Both the position numbers and the translations under genes were made by a program. The notes under the pieces were generated by a model. It did no database searches, had not been told where the DNA came from, and saw only the letters and a list, made by a program, of their open reading frames with translations. This document shows positions 1-8,149 of a stretch of DNA of 14,268 nucleotides, piece by piece; within the stretch, counting starts at the first letter, position 1; every line of letters starts with the position of its first letter. The stretch comes from JBOHNM01 sp050730675 (lineage in GTDB: Bacteria > Planctomycetota > Phycisphaerae > Phycisphaerales > UBA1924): NCBI GenBank assembly GCA_050730675.1, contig JBOHNM010000107.1, positions 1 to 14,268 of the forward strand. The letters are read 5' to 3'.

Positions 1-247
1 GGTAGGCGTTGCGCGCAACGCCGGGGTGCTGCTGCGCGATCTGCAGGTACTCGAAGAACGAGCCCTCCCAGTGCGTATCGCGGAAGGCCCGCTTGTCCAG
101 CCGCGAGTCGATCATCGAAGCCAAGTCGGCCACGACGGGCGGCTCGGTGCGCGCCGGCTCGACAGGCCGCGACGAGCCCTCGCTCGATGAAGCGCGGTTG
201 AGCCAGTCACCGGATCCCGACTGAAAACGGACGGTGGGGTCGGACAT
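1..247 (-). CDS. prkA: Serine protein kinase PrkA, N-terminal part (runs off left edge)
   Basis: The reading frame leftward from ATG 247 gives about 82 residues and leaves the window open. After a low-complexity Ser/Pro/Glu-rich start it reads THWEGSFFEYLQIAQQHPGV followed by ARNAY. This matches the conserved PrkA N-terminus (WEGTF-EYL-hhxxxPxVAxxAH in known members). PrkA proteins combine an AAA+ domain with a kinase-like C-terminus and act in the cytoplasm in stress and stationary-phase signalling. Only the start of the AAA+ region is visible here, so no catalytic motif can be checked. No Shine-Dalgarno sequence precedes ATG 247. An in-frame ATG at 115 would give a start about 15 residues before the WEG motif, which fits shorter family members such as the Bacillus protein. 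The start is therefore uncertain, but the family is not. Confidence 0.92.
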   Translation of the reverse strand, partial: MSDPTVRFQSGSGDWLNRASSSEGSSRPVEPARTEPPVVADLASMIDSRLDKRAFRDTHWEGSFFEYLQIAQQHPGVARNAY

Positions 248-568
248 GGGGTGTCCGGCCGGGCCCCGGACGTCCGCCGCTGCGCCCGCGCGGCCGACGC
301 AGCCACGCGACACAACTTGCGAACGAGACGACCCGGTCGAAGGTCCGCCATCGCCTGCCGGCGATCCGCGGCATCAACTCCAACTCCGCCCCATGCAGGG
401 CAAGTCCATCGCCGACGCTTGAGCGCGGGCACGGCTGGCGAGTCCAACAGGTTTATCGGCAAATCCGCCGGGGTTCCTTCCTGCCCCTCGGTGGTCTCTT
501 AATTCTCTACGCATGTGCGCGACGGGCGGTTTTTGTTCCACGCCGAATCCCGAGGCCCATGAATAACC
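248..568. other. Divergent intergenic region between prkA and trmB
   Basis: These 321 bases lie between two divergent starts and should hold both promoters. I see no convincing -35/-10 pair on either strand. Near the prkA start there are small inverted repeats. GGACA (242-246) pairs with TGTCC (252-256) and would fold over the prkA start codon. GTCCGG (253-258) pairs with CCGGAC (266-271). The open frames here in several registers look like ordinary high-GC background, with arginine/proline-rich translations and no family resemblance. Confidence 0.5.
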
Positions 569-1282
569 ATGGCGGCGTCCTACCGTCAAGGCATGTCCTT
601 CGGTCTTGCACGCGGACGAGAACTCGACGCCACCGGCGTTGCCATCGATCCAGCCGGGTTTCCACCCCTGCCGGACGACGTACTGGCCCGCCCCCAGGCG
701 GGGCATCTGAACATCTCTTCATGGTTCACGGACCCATCGCGCCCGCTCCAGATCGAGATCGGCTCGGGCAAAGGGACATTCCTGATCCAGCGTGCGCCCG
801 CCGAGCCGGACAACAACTTCCTGGGCATCGAGTATGCCCGCGAGTTCTACATGTACGCCGCCGACCGCATCCGCCGCGCAGCGATCCCGAATATCCGCAT
901 GCTCTGCATCAACGCCGGCGAATTCGTCCGCTGGCGCGTGGCGGACCAATCGGTGCATGTCATCCACCTCTATTTCCCGGACCCCTGGCCAAAAACACGC
1001 CACCATCGGCGCCGCATGATCCAGGACGAGTTCCTCGGCCAGTGTCTGCGCGTGCTCGTGCCCGGCGGCGAGTTGCGTGTCGTAACCGACCACGACGACT
1101 ACTGGGCGTGGATGGAGAAGCACTTCGCTCGCTGGTGCCGACCTGAAGGGCCCTTCGAGCGGCACGGTTATACGCCCCCCACGGGTGTGGGGGATGGGGA
1201 ATTGGTTGGTACGAACTTCGAGCGAAAGTACCGCGTTGAGGGCCGGGGTTTCCACGGGGCCGTCCTCCGCAAGCCTGCCTGA
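569..1282 (+). CDS. trmB: tRNA (guanine-N7-)-methyltransferase TrmB
   Basis: The product transfers a methyl group from S-adenosylmethionine to N7 of G46 in the variable loop of many tRNAs, in the cytoplasm. The protein is 237 residues, normal for the family. Visible motifs are the SAM-binding loop EIGSGKG (63-69), the acidic GIEYA (86-90) that holds the cofactor, and the signature FPDPWPKTRHHRRR (136-149). A C-terminal GTNFERKY (214-221) corresponds to the family TxFExK motif. Start choice: ATG 569 gives the longest form, while in-frame ATG 593 gives MSFGLARGREL. Neither has a clean ribosome binding site, so 593 is equally possible. It reads divergently from prkA. The next gene downstream starts about 130 bases later. 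Confidence 0.95.
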   Translation: MAASYRQGMSFGLARGRELDATGVAIDPAGFPPLPDDVLARPQAGHLNISSWFTDPSRPLQIEIGSGKGTFLIQRAPAEPDNNFLGIEYAREFYMYAADRIRRAAIPNIRMLCINAGEFVRWRVADQSVHVIHLYFPDPWPKTRHHRRRMIQDEFLGQCLRVLVPGGELRVVTDHDDYWAWMEKHFARWCRPEGPFERHGYTPPTGVGDGELVGTNFERKYRVEGRGFHGAVLRKPA

Positions 1283-1408
1283 CGACACATCGGTGTGCCA
1301 ACTGACTCCTCAAACAGGCTGCCGCACTCATTTTTCATGCCCGACTGGACGAAGCACCCCGGACGCGTACATCGGTTCATCCGTGCGCGACGGCCGTTCG
1401 GAGGCTCG

Positions 1409-1744
1409 ATGTCCCCGCTCCCAAAGCCGAATAACCTGCACCCGCAGCTCGCCGAGCAGTTGAACCGCCTCGGCCTGGAGCCCAACTCCGCGCCCAACGC
1501 CGCAGGCTGGGCCGCGCTGCTGAGCACGATCAGCAAGGCCTTCGAGCACGCCGAACGCCACCACTCCGAACTGTGGAGCCGTCTGACGGACTCACCCGAC
1601 GTTGTAACCAAGGCCCACGCTGACCTCGCTCATTACTGCCGGACGCTGGAGCAGCAGCTCGCCTTCAGCATGGCCGAACTCGACCGCCTCGAGCAGATGT
1701 TGATGGAGTTGGAAGCCGCCGTCCCCCGGTCCATCCCGACCTGA
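1409..1744 (+). CDS. Small coiled-coil protein resembling the N-terminal module of histidine kinases/GGDEF proteins
   Basis: This encodes 111 residues. I chose ATG 1409 because GGAGG (1400-1404) precedes it by 4 bases; an in-frame upstream ATG at 1295 has no such support and adds 38 basic residues. The segment LHPQLAEQLNRLGLEPNSAP (10-29), then GWAALLSTISKAFEHAER (33-50), resembles a module I know from the N-terminus of sensor kinases and diguanylate cyclases (pattern L-RQLRRLGLD-PP--W--LL-RVS-AY-EAD). There it usually precedes PAS, GGDEF or kinase domains. Here it stands alone and is followed by a second helical stretch (about 66-104) rich in Leu/Glu/Gln heptads, probably a coiled coil. No signal peptide, membrane segment or catalytic residue is seen. 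The function is unknown. A regulatory or adaptor role is only inferred from the module. Confidence 0.65.
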   Translation: MSPLPKPNNLHPQLAEQLNRLGLEPNSAPNAAGWAALLSTISKAFEHAERHHSELWSRLTDSPDVVTKAHADLAHYCRTLEQQLAFSMAELDRLEQMLMELEAAVPRSIPT

Positions 1745-1792
1745 AGGCACGTCCGGGCCATTGGCCTGCGGTTTCGCGAACAACTGCAAAAG

Positions 1793-1866
1793 GGTGGCTA
1801 ACGGGACTCGAACCCGCGACCCCCAGGACCACAACCCGGTGCTCTACCAACTGAGCTATAGCCACC
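1793..1866 (-). tRNA. tRNA-His (anticodon GTG)
   Basis: The minus strand folds into a full 74-nt cloverleaf. It has acceptor stem GTGGCTA/TAGCCAC, D-arm GCTC/GAGC, anticodon stem CCGGG/CCTGG with loop TTGTGGT (anticodon GTG), and T-arm GCGGG-TTCGAGT-CCCGT. An extra 5' G (base 1866) faces C73 (base 1793). This is the G-1:C73 identity pair needed by histidyl-tRNA synthetase, so it is gene-encoded here. No 3' CCA is encoded, so it must be added by nucleotidyltransferase. The gene converges with the small coiled-coil gene. Confidence 0.97.
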
Positions 1867-2013
1867 AACTATGGCCGCAACGATAGGACGCACGCCCTGT
1901 ACTTGGCGAGGCGCAACGTCTGCAACCGCTTTCATTCTTCGCCTTCGTCCCGGACAGGCGATTCCCGCAACCAAACTTGGCCAAAACCGGTGTGGCAATG
2001 GCTATCGTCCCAA

Positions 2014-2056
2014 CCCCTCCGGACGGCCCGGATTGGCCGTCCATTGTTTGGAGGGG
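2014..2056 (+). promoter_or_regulatory. Nested hairpin in the pckA leader
   Basis: Two inverted repeats are nested. Outer arm CCCCTCC (2014-2020) pairs with GGAGGGG (2050-2056). Inner arm GGACGGCC (2021-2028) pairs with GGCCGTCC (2035-2042) around the loop CGGATT. The two stems stack directly on the 5' side and are separated by a 7-base bulge ATTGTTT (2043-2049) on the 3' side. All 15 pairs are Watson-Crick. No T-run follows, so it is not a standard intrinsic terminator. It ends 73 bases before the pckA start. Possible roles are a structured 5' leader element or a dyad operator. Confidence 0.55.
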
Positions 2057-2129
2057 TATCGAATAGGGGCACCTTGCACGCGGCCGGTTGGCCAGCCGCC
2101 GTCGCGATTGGCTCTTGGGAGATCGCATC

Positions 2130-3722
<1,593 letters not shown>

Positions 3723-3744
3723 TTTCGGCGTCACCACCGACTCC

Positions 3745-3772
3745 AACGCCCGCCCATCGGCGGGCGTTTTTC
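3745..3772 (+). terminator. Intrinsic terminator of pckA
   Basis: CGCCCGCC (3747-3754) pairs perfectly with GGCGGGCG (3759-3766) around the loop CATC. Two further A-T pairs extend it (3745-3746 with 3767-3768), and five T's at 3767-3771 follow. It begins 22 bases after the pckA stop. This is a textbook rho-independent terminator separating pckA from hpf. Confidence 0.85.
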
Positions 3773-3775
3773 ATA

Positions 3776-3797
3776 GGAGTAGTCACCCCTATACTCC
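3776..3797 (+). promoter_or_regulatory. Possible -10 element overlapped by an inverted repeat, upstream of hpf
   Basis: TATACT at 3790-3795 matches the -10 consensus in five of six positions and lies about 43 bases before the hpf start. GGAGTA (3776-3781) and TACTCC (3792-3797) form a perfect 6-bp inverted repeat with a 10-base spacer, and the right arm overlaps the -10. No good -35 is visible; the matching position falls in the T-run of the pckA terminator. This could be an operator, or chance. Confidence 0.35.
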
Positions 3798-3837
3798 CGG
3801 TCGACCAGCACCCGTACAAATCCCGCAAGGAGCGGAT

Positions 3838-4140
3838 ATGCGTATTGATGTCGTGGGCAAGCACATGGAGGTCACGGGACCGATCCGGGCCTATGCCGAG
3901 CAGAAAGCCACCAAGCTCCTCAAGCACTTCGATGGCGTTCAGCTCATCACTTTCCGTGTCGAGCAGGACCCGCACAAGCGGACCTTCCACTGTGAGGTCG
4001 TCGCCGACGTCGAGAAGCACGATGACTTCATCGGTCACGGGCACCACGAGGACCTGTACGCCGCGATCGACGAGACGGTGGACAAGGTGGTCCGCCAGTT
4101 GACCACGTTCAAGGAAAAGCTGAAGCAGGGCAAGCACTGA
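3838..4140 (+). CDS. hpf: Ribosome hibernation promoting factor, short form (HPF/RaiA family)
   Basis: The product is 100 residues, so it is a short HPF with only the ribosome-binding domain and no C-terminal dimerisation domain. The fold signature is MRIDVVGKHMEVTGPIRAYA, the usual beta-strand then helix start, followed by FRVEQD, the F-CEVVADV strand and DLYAAIDETVDKVVRQL (72-88) in the second helix. The last residues are lysine-rich. The family binds the decoding centre of the 30S subunit in starved or stationary cells, blocks mRNA and tRNA, and stabilises inactive 70S or 100S particles. Start ATG 3838 has AAGGAG (3827-3832) 5 bases upstream. ptsN begins 42 bases after the stop, as in the proteobacterial rpoN operon. 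An RaiA-type (YfiA) role cannot be excluded from length alone. Confidence 0.95.
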   Translation: MRIDVVGKHMEVTGPIRAYAEQKATKLLKHFDGVQLITFRVEQDPHKRTFHCEVVADVEKHDDFIGHGHHEDLYAAIDETVDKVVRQLTTFKEKLKQGKH

Positions 4141-4182
4141 GCCGGCGCGCCGCGGGTGCGACCGGACCGGAGTGATTCCGCG

Positions 4183-4659
4183 ATGAAACTGGTGGACATC
4201 GTCGCCGACGGGGCGATCGTGACCAACCTGAAGAACAATGAGCGCGACCTGGTGGTCGAGGAGCTTGTTGATGCGCTGGTCGCGTCCGGGGCCGCCGCGG
4301 CCAAGCACCGCGACGAGCTGGTCAACCGCGTGCTGACCCGCGAGCGTCACGCCTCCACCGGCTTCGGCAAGGGCGTCGCCGTCCCGCACGTCAAGCACAA
4401 GTCCGTCACCAAGGTCACCGCTGCTGTAGGCCTCTCCGCCAGCGGCATCGACTTCGTCTCCCTCGATCGCCAGCCCGTCTACTCGGTCTTCCTGCTCCTC
4501 TCCCCCGAGGACAGCCCCGAGGAGCATCTACAGGCGATGGAGGTGATCTTCAAGAACCTCTCCAGCGAAGCGTTCCGGCGCTTCCTCCGCCAGGCTTCCA
4601 CTCCCGACGAGGTCAAAAGCCTCCTCGACGAGGCCGACGGACAGGTCCTCGCCGGCTGA
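4183..4659 (+). CDS. ptsN: PTS fructose/nitrogen-type EIIA protein (PtsN-like)
   Basis: This is a 158-residue single-domain EIIA of the mannitol/fructose/Ntr class. The signature ASTGFGKGVAVPH (57-69) carries the phosphorylated histidine H69. A second conserved histidine sits in EEHLQAMEVI (H115). No EIIB or EIIC domain is attached, so the role is probably regulatory rather than sugar uptake. In proteobacteria PtsN takes phosphate from NPr and modulates potassium transport and other targets. Start ATG 4183 is preceded by GGAG (4169-4172) at 10 bases; the upstream in-frame ATG at 4156 lacks support. It lies between hpf and an HPr gene, which supplies a plausible phosphodonor. Whether the targets match those in E. 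coli is unknown. Confidence 0.94.
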   Translation: MKLVDIVADGAIVTNLKNNERDLVVEELVDALVASGAAAAKHRDELVNRVLTRERHASTGFGKGVAVPHVKHKSVTKVTAAVGLSASGIDFVSLDRQPVYSVFLLLSPEDSPEEHLQAMEVIFKNLSSEAFRRFLRQASTPDEVKSLLDEADGQVLAG

Positions 4660-4756
4660 TTTCCCCGCCGCGGCTGTTGACAGCGACCCCGCTTGTCACA
4701 CCCACCGCGGCGAGGGTCGTTCGTTTCCCAAGTTTCTCAATACTCCAGCAGTCACC

Positions 4757-5029
4757 ATGCCCACCGCCTCCGCCAACGTGACGATCATCAACCGGCTGGG
4801 GCTGCACGCCCGGCCGGCGATGGAGTTCGTTGACCTGGCGACGCAGTTCAAGGCGAACGTCACCGTCAAGCGGGCGGACCAATCCGTGGACGGCAAGTCG
4901 ATCATGCAGATGATGTTGCTCGCGGCGACCAAAGGCACCGAACTGGAGGTCATCGCCGAGGGCGACGATGCCGATGCCGCGATCGCGGCCCTGAGGAAGC
5001 TCGTCGAGAGCGGGTTCAGCGAGGAATAG
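4757..5029 (+). CDS. ptsH: HPr family phosphocarrier protein
   Basis: This 90-residue protein has the HPr fold. Active-site motif GLHARPA (15-21) places the phospho-accepting histidine at H17. DGKSIMQMMLLAA (45-57) carries S48 at the place of the regulatory serine (Ser46 of Bacillus HPr), so control by an HPr kinase is possible if the genome has one. HPr normally carries phosphate from enzyme I to EIIA proteins, and ptsN is immediately upstream. The gap from ptsN is 97 bases and no clear Shine-Dalgarno precedes ATG 4757. The N-terminus MPTASANVTI reads as a normal first beta strand. Enzyme I is not in the window. The gene could equally be named ptsO (NPr) by analogy with the nitrogen PTS; the sequence alone does not decide. 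Confidence 0.93.
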   Translation: MPTASANVTIINRLGLHARPAMEFVDLATQFKANVTVKRADQSVDGKSIMQMMLLAATKGTELEVIAEGDDADAAIAALRKLVESGFSEE

Positions 5030-5128
5030 GCATCCGCTGAATTGTCACGGGTGTGTCACGGCGTCATCTCGTCGGGAACCAGCGCAACCGTTGGCGTGTC
5101 CAATCATCCATCCAATGGAGACTCCGCG

Positions 5129-6337
5129 ATGCGATCGATCGTCCTCGCCCCACTGCTGCTCTCCCTGCTTGCCCCCGCTGCATCCGCCGAGCCCGTGCCG
5201 GCCAAGCCGACACCACCCTCGCCGGGCGTGATTGCCGCGGCGGCCAATGAGACCATGTTCTCAAAGGACTTGCTGACGCAACTGACGGAACAGCAGCAAG
5301 GCAATGCCTTCTACTCGCCGCTGAGCATCCACACGGCGCTGGAGATGGCACGGCTGGGCGCCAAGGGCGCAACACGCGATGCCATGAGCAAAGTGATGCG
5401 CATGGAAGGCCCCGACGCCCTCCAGCAGATGGCGGCGCTCCAGTCGCAGGTGCAGCAGTCCACCCGCGGCAAGAACAGCGCCTTCCAGATCGACACCGCC
5501 AACCGGCTCTGGACCAGCCAGGGCCTCAAGCTCACCAACGGGTACGCGATGCAGCTCAAGGCTGGCTTCAACGCCGACGCGAAGGAAATTGACTTTGCCG
5601 ACAAGTCCGCCTCCGCGAACGCTGTCAACGCCTGGGTCTCCAAGCAGACCAACGCGATGATCCCCAGGCTCGTGGATCCGAGCCATATCCCCGATGCGGG
5701 CTTCATCCTCACCAACGCGATCTATTTCAAGGCCCTGTGGAAGTTCCCCTTCGAGAAGTCCCGCACCCGCCCCCAACCGTTCACGCTCGAAGACGGCACG
5801 AAGGCCGACGTCCCGATGATGCACCAGAGCGACCAGTTCGGGTACGTCAAGTTGCCGAACTTCGCTGCCGTGACGCTCCCCTATCGTGGCGCTGCCAGCA
5901 TGATCGTGGTCCTGCCCGATGAGGGAAAGATGAAGGAGACCGTCGCCGAACTGGATATTCCGGTTATCCGCGCGGCCCTCGCTCTCCAGGAAGTCCGCAT
6001 CACGCTCCCCAAGGTGGACATCAAGACCCGCTTCTCTGTTCGTTCGACGCTCATCGCCATGGGCATGGGCGCGGCCTTCGATCCCAACGCCGATTTCACC
6101 GGCATCACGCCCACCCAGCCAGGCTACATCAGCGAAGTGCTGCACGCCGCCGCGCTGAAGATGGACGAGGAGAAGACCGAGGCCGCGGCGGCCACCGGCG
6201 TCATCGGCACCGTCAGCTCGCGAGTGCCCCCCAAGGCCATCGAGTTCACGGTCGATCGCCCGTTCCTGGTCTTCATCCTTCACGAGCCGACAGGTGCGGT
6301 GCTGTTCGCCGGAAAGATCGCCGATCCACGGAAGTAA
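5129..6337 (+). CDS. Exported serpin (serine protease inhibitor family)
   Basis: The product is 402 residues. The first 20 (MRSIVLAPLLLSLLAPAASA) form a Sec signal peptide with an ASA cleavage site, followed by a Pro/Ala-rich linker to about residue 32. The serpin core then shows NAFYSPLSIHTALEMARLGA (59-78), the shutter/breach segment FILTNAIYFKALWKFPF (192-208), and the C-terminal RPFLVFILHEPTGAVLFAGK. The hinge of the reactive loop reads EEKTEAAAAT (347-356), which has the small-residue pattern of inhibitory serpins. P15 is lysine instead of the usual glycine. Counting from P14 puts the scissile bond at S363-S364, with R365 next. Start ATG 5129 has GGAG (5117-5120) 8 bases upstream. The gene converges on the DUF3052 gene with a 6-base gap. 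The target protease is unknown. Confidence 0.96.
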   Translation: MRSIVLAPLLLSLLAPAASAEPVPAKPTPPSPGVIAAAANETMFSKDLLTQLTEQQQGNAFYSPLSIHTALEMARLGAKGATRDAMSKVMRMEGPDALQQMAALQSQVQQSTRGKNSAFQIDTANRLWTSQGLKLTNGYAMQLKAGFNADAKEIDFADKSASANAVNAWVSKQTNAMIPRLVDPSHIPDAGFILTNAIYFKALWKFPFEKSRTRPQPFTLEDGTKADVPMMHQSDQFGYVKLPNFAAVTLPYRGAASMIVVLPDEGKMKETVAELDIPVIRAALALQEVRITLPKVDIKTRFSVRSTLIAMGMGAAFDPNADFTGITPTQPGYISEVLHAAALKMDEEKTEAAAATGVIGTVSSRVPPKAIEFTVDRPFLVFILHEPTGAVLFAGKIADPRK

Positions 6338-6343
6338 TTCGGG

Positions 6344-6763
6344 TCACTTCTTTGGGCGATCTTTCACCCGGATCACCACCCTCAGCCCCGACCACGTCTG
6401 GTCGATCGCGCACACCTTGTTGTCCACCAGCCCCGCGGCGAGCGCCGCATCGCGCACGGCGTCTTCGGTCACATCGGTCGCCACGCCGCTCGCCTTCTTC
6501 GGCCACGCGAACCACAACCCGCAGGCGAGCTGCATCCGCGGCATCATCGCCGCGAGTTGCCTGGTGAGCATCTTCTGCGTGGTGACGAACACCGCCATCA
6601 CGTCGTACTTTGCGCCGCGTGCGGCGGCAGTCTCGAGCTTTGCGTCCGGCGGCAGCCCTTCGAGCGTCTTCTCAAACCCGCGCGGCGCGCCCGCCACCAG
6701 CACGCGCGAGCCGGGTTTGATCCCCAGCTTCTGCGCCAGCGGCGTCCCGGAGTAACCGGCCAT
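6344..6763 (-). CDS. DUF3052 family protein
   Basis: A 139-residue protein starting MAGYSGTPLAQKLGIKPGSR and ending in the conserved block PKKASGVATDVTEDAVRDAA, then LVDNKVCAIDQTWSGLR. These match the DUF3052 family as I remember it. No signal peptide or membrane segment is visible, so it is probably cytoplasmic. The biochemical role of the family is unknown to me, and no catalytic motif is evident. Start ATG 6763 is supported by GAGGA (rc of 6771-6775) 7 bases upstream; a TTG two codons earlier is not needed. It lies 27 bases behind murA on the same strand, so the two are probably co-transcribed. It converges on the serpin with stops only 6 bases apart. Confidence 0.88.
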   Translation of the reverse strand: MAGYSGTPLAQKLGIKPGSRVLVAGAPRGFEKTLEGLPPDAKLETAAARGAKYDVMAVFVTTQKMLTRQLAAMMPRMQLACGLWFAWPKKASGVATDVTEDAVRDAALAAGLVDNKVCAIDQTWSGLRVVIRVKDRPKK

Positions 6764-6790
6764 GTGCAATTCCTCGCCCCGACGCTTGGC

Positions 6791-8149
6791 TCAGGCGACG
6801 CCCGGGGCCAGCGTCGCCGCGTCCTTCTCCGCCGTGCGCTGCACGTCGGCGCCCAGTTCACGCAGCCGCTCGTCCATCTTCTCGTACCCGCGGTCAAGGT
6901 GATAAACACGGTTGACGATCGTCTCGCCCTCGGCGGCCAATCCCGCGAGCACGAGACAGGCGCTGGCGCGCAGGTCGCTCGCCATCACCGGCGCGCCGAC
7001 CAGCCGTCGCACGCCCGACACCACGACCGTCGGCCCCTGGCGGTAAAGCTGCGCGCCCATCCGCGATAGCTCGGCCACGTGCAGGAACCGCTCGGTGAAG
7101 ATCCGCTCGGTGATGACGCTGTTCCCCTCGGCCAGGCAGAGCACCGCCATCAGCTGCGCCTGCAGGTCGGTCGGGAAGCCCGGGTGCGGCTGGGTCGTCA
7201 CCTCGACGGCCTTGAGCGGGCGCGTAGAGATCACGCGGCAGCTCGTCCGCATCGAATCGGCGCCATCAGAAAACTGGAAGCCCATCCCCGCGTGCTGCAG
7301 ACGGTCCATGTGGGCCATCAGCGCATCGGTTGGGCAGTTGTCGAGGGTGATGTCGCCATTGGTGATGGCCGCGGCGCACATGTAGGTGCCGGCCTCGATG
7401 CGATCAGGAATCACCGTGTGATCGACGCCGCCGAGCTTCGGCACGCCCGTGATCACGATCCGCGGCGAGCCCGCGCCGGTGATCTTGGCCCCCATCGAGA
7501 CCAGCATCCCGGCCAAGTCCACGATCTCCGGCTCGCACGCAGCGCACTCGATGATCGTCGTCCCCTCGGCCAAGGCCGCGGCGCACATCACGTTGGCGGT
7601 ACCGAGCACCGTCGAGCCGAACGGGCCGCCGAGGAAGACCCGCGCCCCCCGAAGGCGGCCGGGCTTGCCATGGTTCTTCGGTGTGCGGGCGATGATGTCG
7701 CCACCGTCGAGCGTGATATCCGCACCCAGCGCCTGCAACCCGCGCAGGTGGATGTCCACCGGCCGCTCGCCGATGGCGCACCCGCCGGGAAGCGAGACCT
7801 TCGCATACCCACGCCGGGCCAGCATCGGCCCGAGCGTCGAGATGGACGCCCGCATGGTCCGGACGATGTCGTAGTGGGCGTGGCTCTGGGTCGGGTCGGT
7901 GACGTGGAGCTGGTAGACACCGCCCGGGGCTTCCGGGTCCGCAGAAGCAGAATACGCCGCGGTGCAGCCGAGGGCGCCCAGCAGCCGCTCCATGTTCCGG
8001 ATATCCGCCAGGTCCGGCACGTCGCGCAGGGTCACCGGCTCGTCTGTGAGCAGGGCCGCCGCCATCAGCGGCAGGGCCGCGTTCTTCGAACCCTTGATCG
8101 TCAGGCGGCCCGCCAGACGCTGCCCGCCGCGAATCACAAAGCGATCCAT
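6791..8149 (-). CDS. murA: UDP-N-acetylglucosamine 1-carboxyvinyltransferase MurA
   Basis: The enzyme adds enolpyruvate from PEP to UDP-GlcNAc, the first committed step of peptidoglycan precursor synthesis, in the cytoplasm. The protein is 452 residues, slightly longer than the usual 420-430. It starts MDRFVIRGGQRLAGRLTIKG; SKNAALP follows, with K22 at the conserved substrate-binding lysine. The loop LPGGCAIGERPVD (120-132) carries C124, the residue that reacts with PEP and fosfomycin in E. coli (Cys115). The conserved DLRASACLVLAGLAAEG and the end HLDRGYEKMDERL are present. Start ATG 8149 has a GGGGAG ribosome site (about 8157-8162) 7 bases upstream; an upstream in-frame ATG at 8182 has none. 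The intact Cys predicts fosfomycin sensitivity at the enzyme level. It supports a peptidoglycan-making organism, as is now accepted for planctomycetes. Confidence 0.98.
   Translation of the reverse strand: MDRFVIRGGQRLAGRLTIKGSKNAALPLMAAALLTDEPVTLRDVPDLADIRNMERLLGALGCTAAYSASADPEAPGGVYQLHVTDPTQSHAHYDIVRTMRASISTLGPMLARRGYAKVSLPGGCAIGERPVDIHLRGLQALGADITLDGGDIIARTPKNHGKPGRLRGARVFLGGPFGSTVLGTANVMCAAALAEGTTIIECAACEPEIVDLAGMLVSMGAKITGAGSPRIVITGVPKLGGVDHTVIPDRIEAGTYMCAAAITNGDITLDNCPTDALMAHMDRLQHAGMGFQFSDGADSMRTSCRVISTRPLKAVEVTTQPHPGFPTDLQAQLMAVLCLAEGNSVITERIFTERFLHVAELSRMGAQLYRQGPTVVVSGVRRLVGAPVMASDLRASACLVLAGLAAEGETIVNRVYHLDRGYEKMDERLRELGADVQRTAEKDAATLAPGVA

Noticed and set aside
1773..1780. Palindrome TTCGCGAA beside tRNA-His
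   Set aside because: A single 8-base palindrome is expected by chance at this composition, and no second copy or partner element is seen.
1793..1866. tRNA-His or tRNA-Arg as an integration site of a mobile element
   Set aside because: No integrase, no repeated tRNA 3' end and no foreign-looking block adjoin either tRNA. Neighbours are housekeeping genes.
4677..4682. TTGACA hexamer between ptsN and the HPr gene as a -35 box
   Set aside because: No -10-like hexamer lies 15-19 bases downstream, where the sequence is GC-rich. It is probably chance, so the HPr gene is more simply part of the hpf-ptsN transcript.
5261..6283. 340-codon minus-strand open frame inside the serpin gene
   Set aside because: It is entirely antisense to the serpin and shows no recognisable motif.
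6331..6350. GAAGT/ACTTC pair between the convergent serpin and DUF3052 stops as a bidirectional terminator
   Set aside because: Only five pairs with a 10-base loop, overlapping the serpin stop, and a T-run of only three. Too weak to call.
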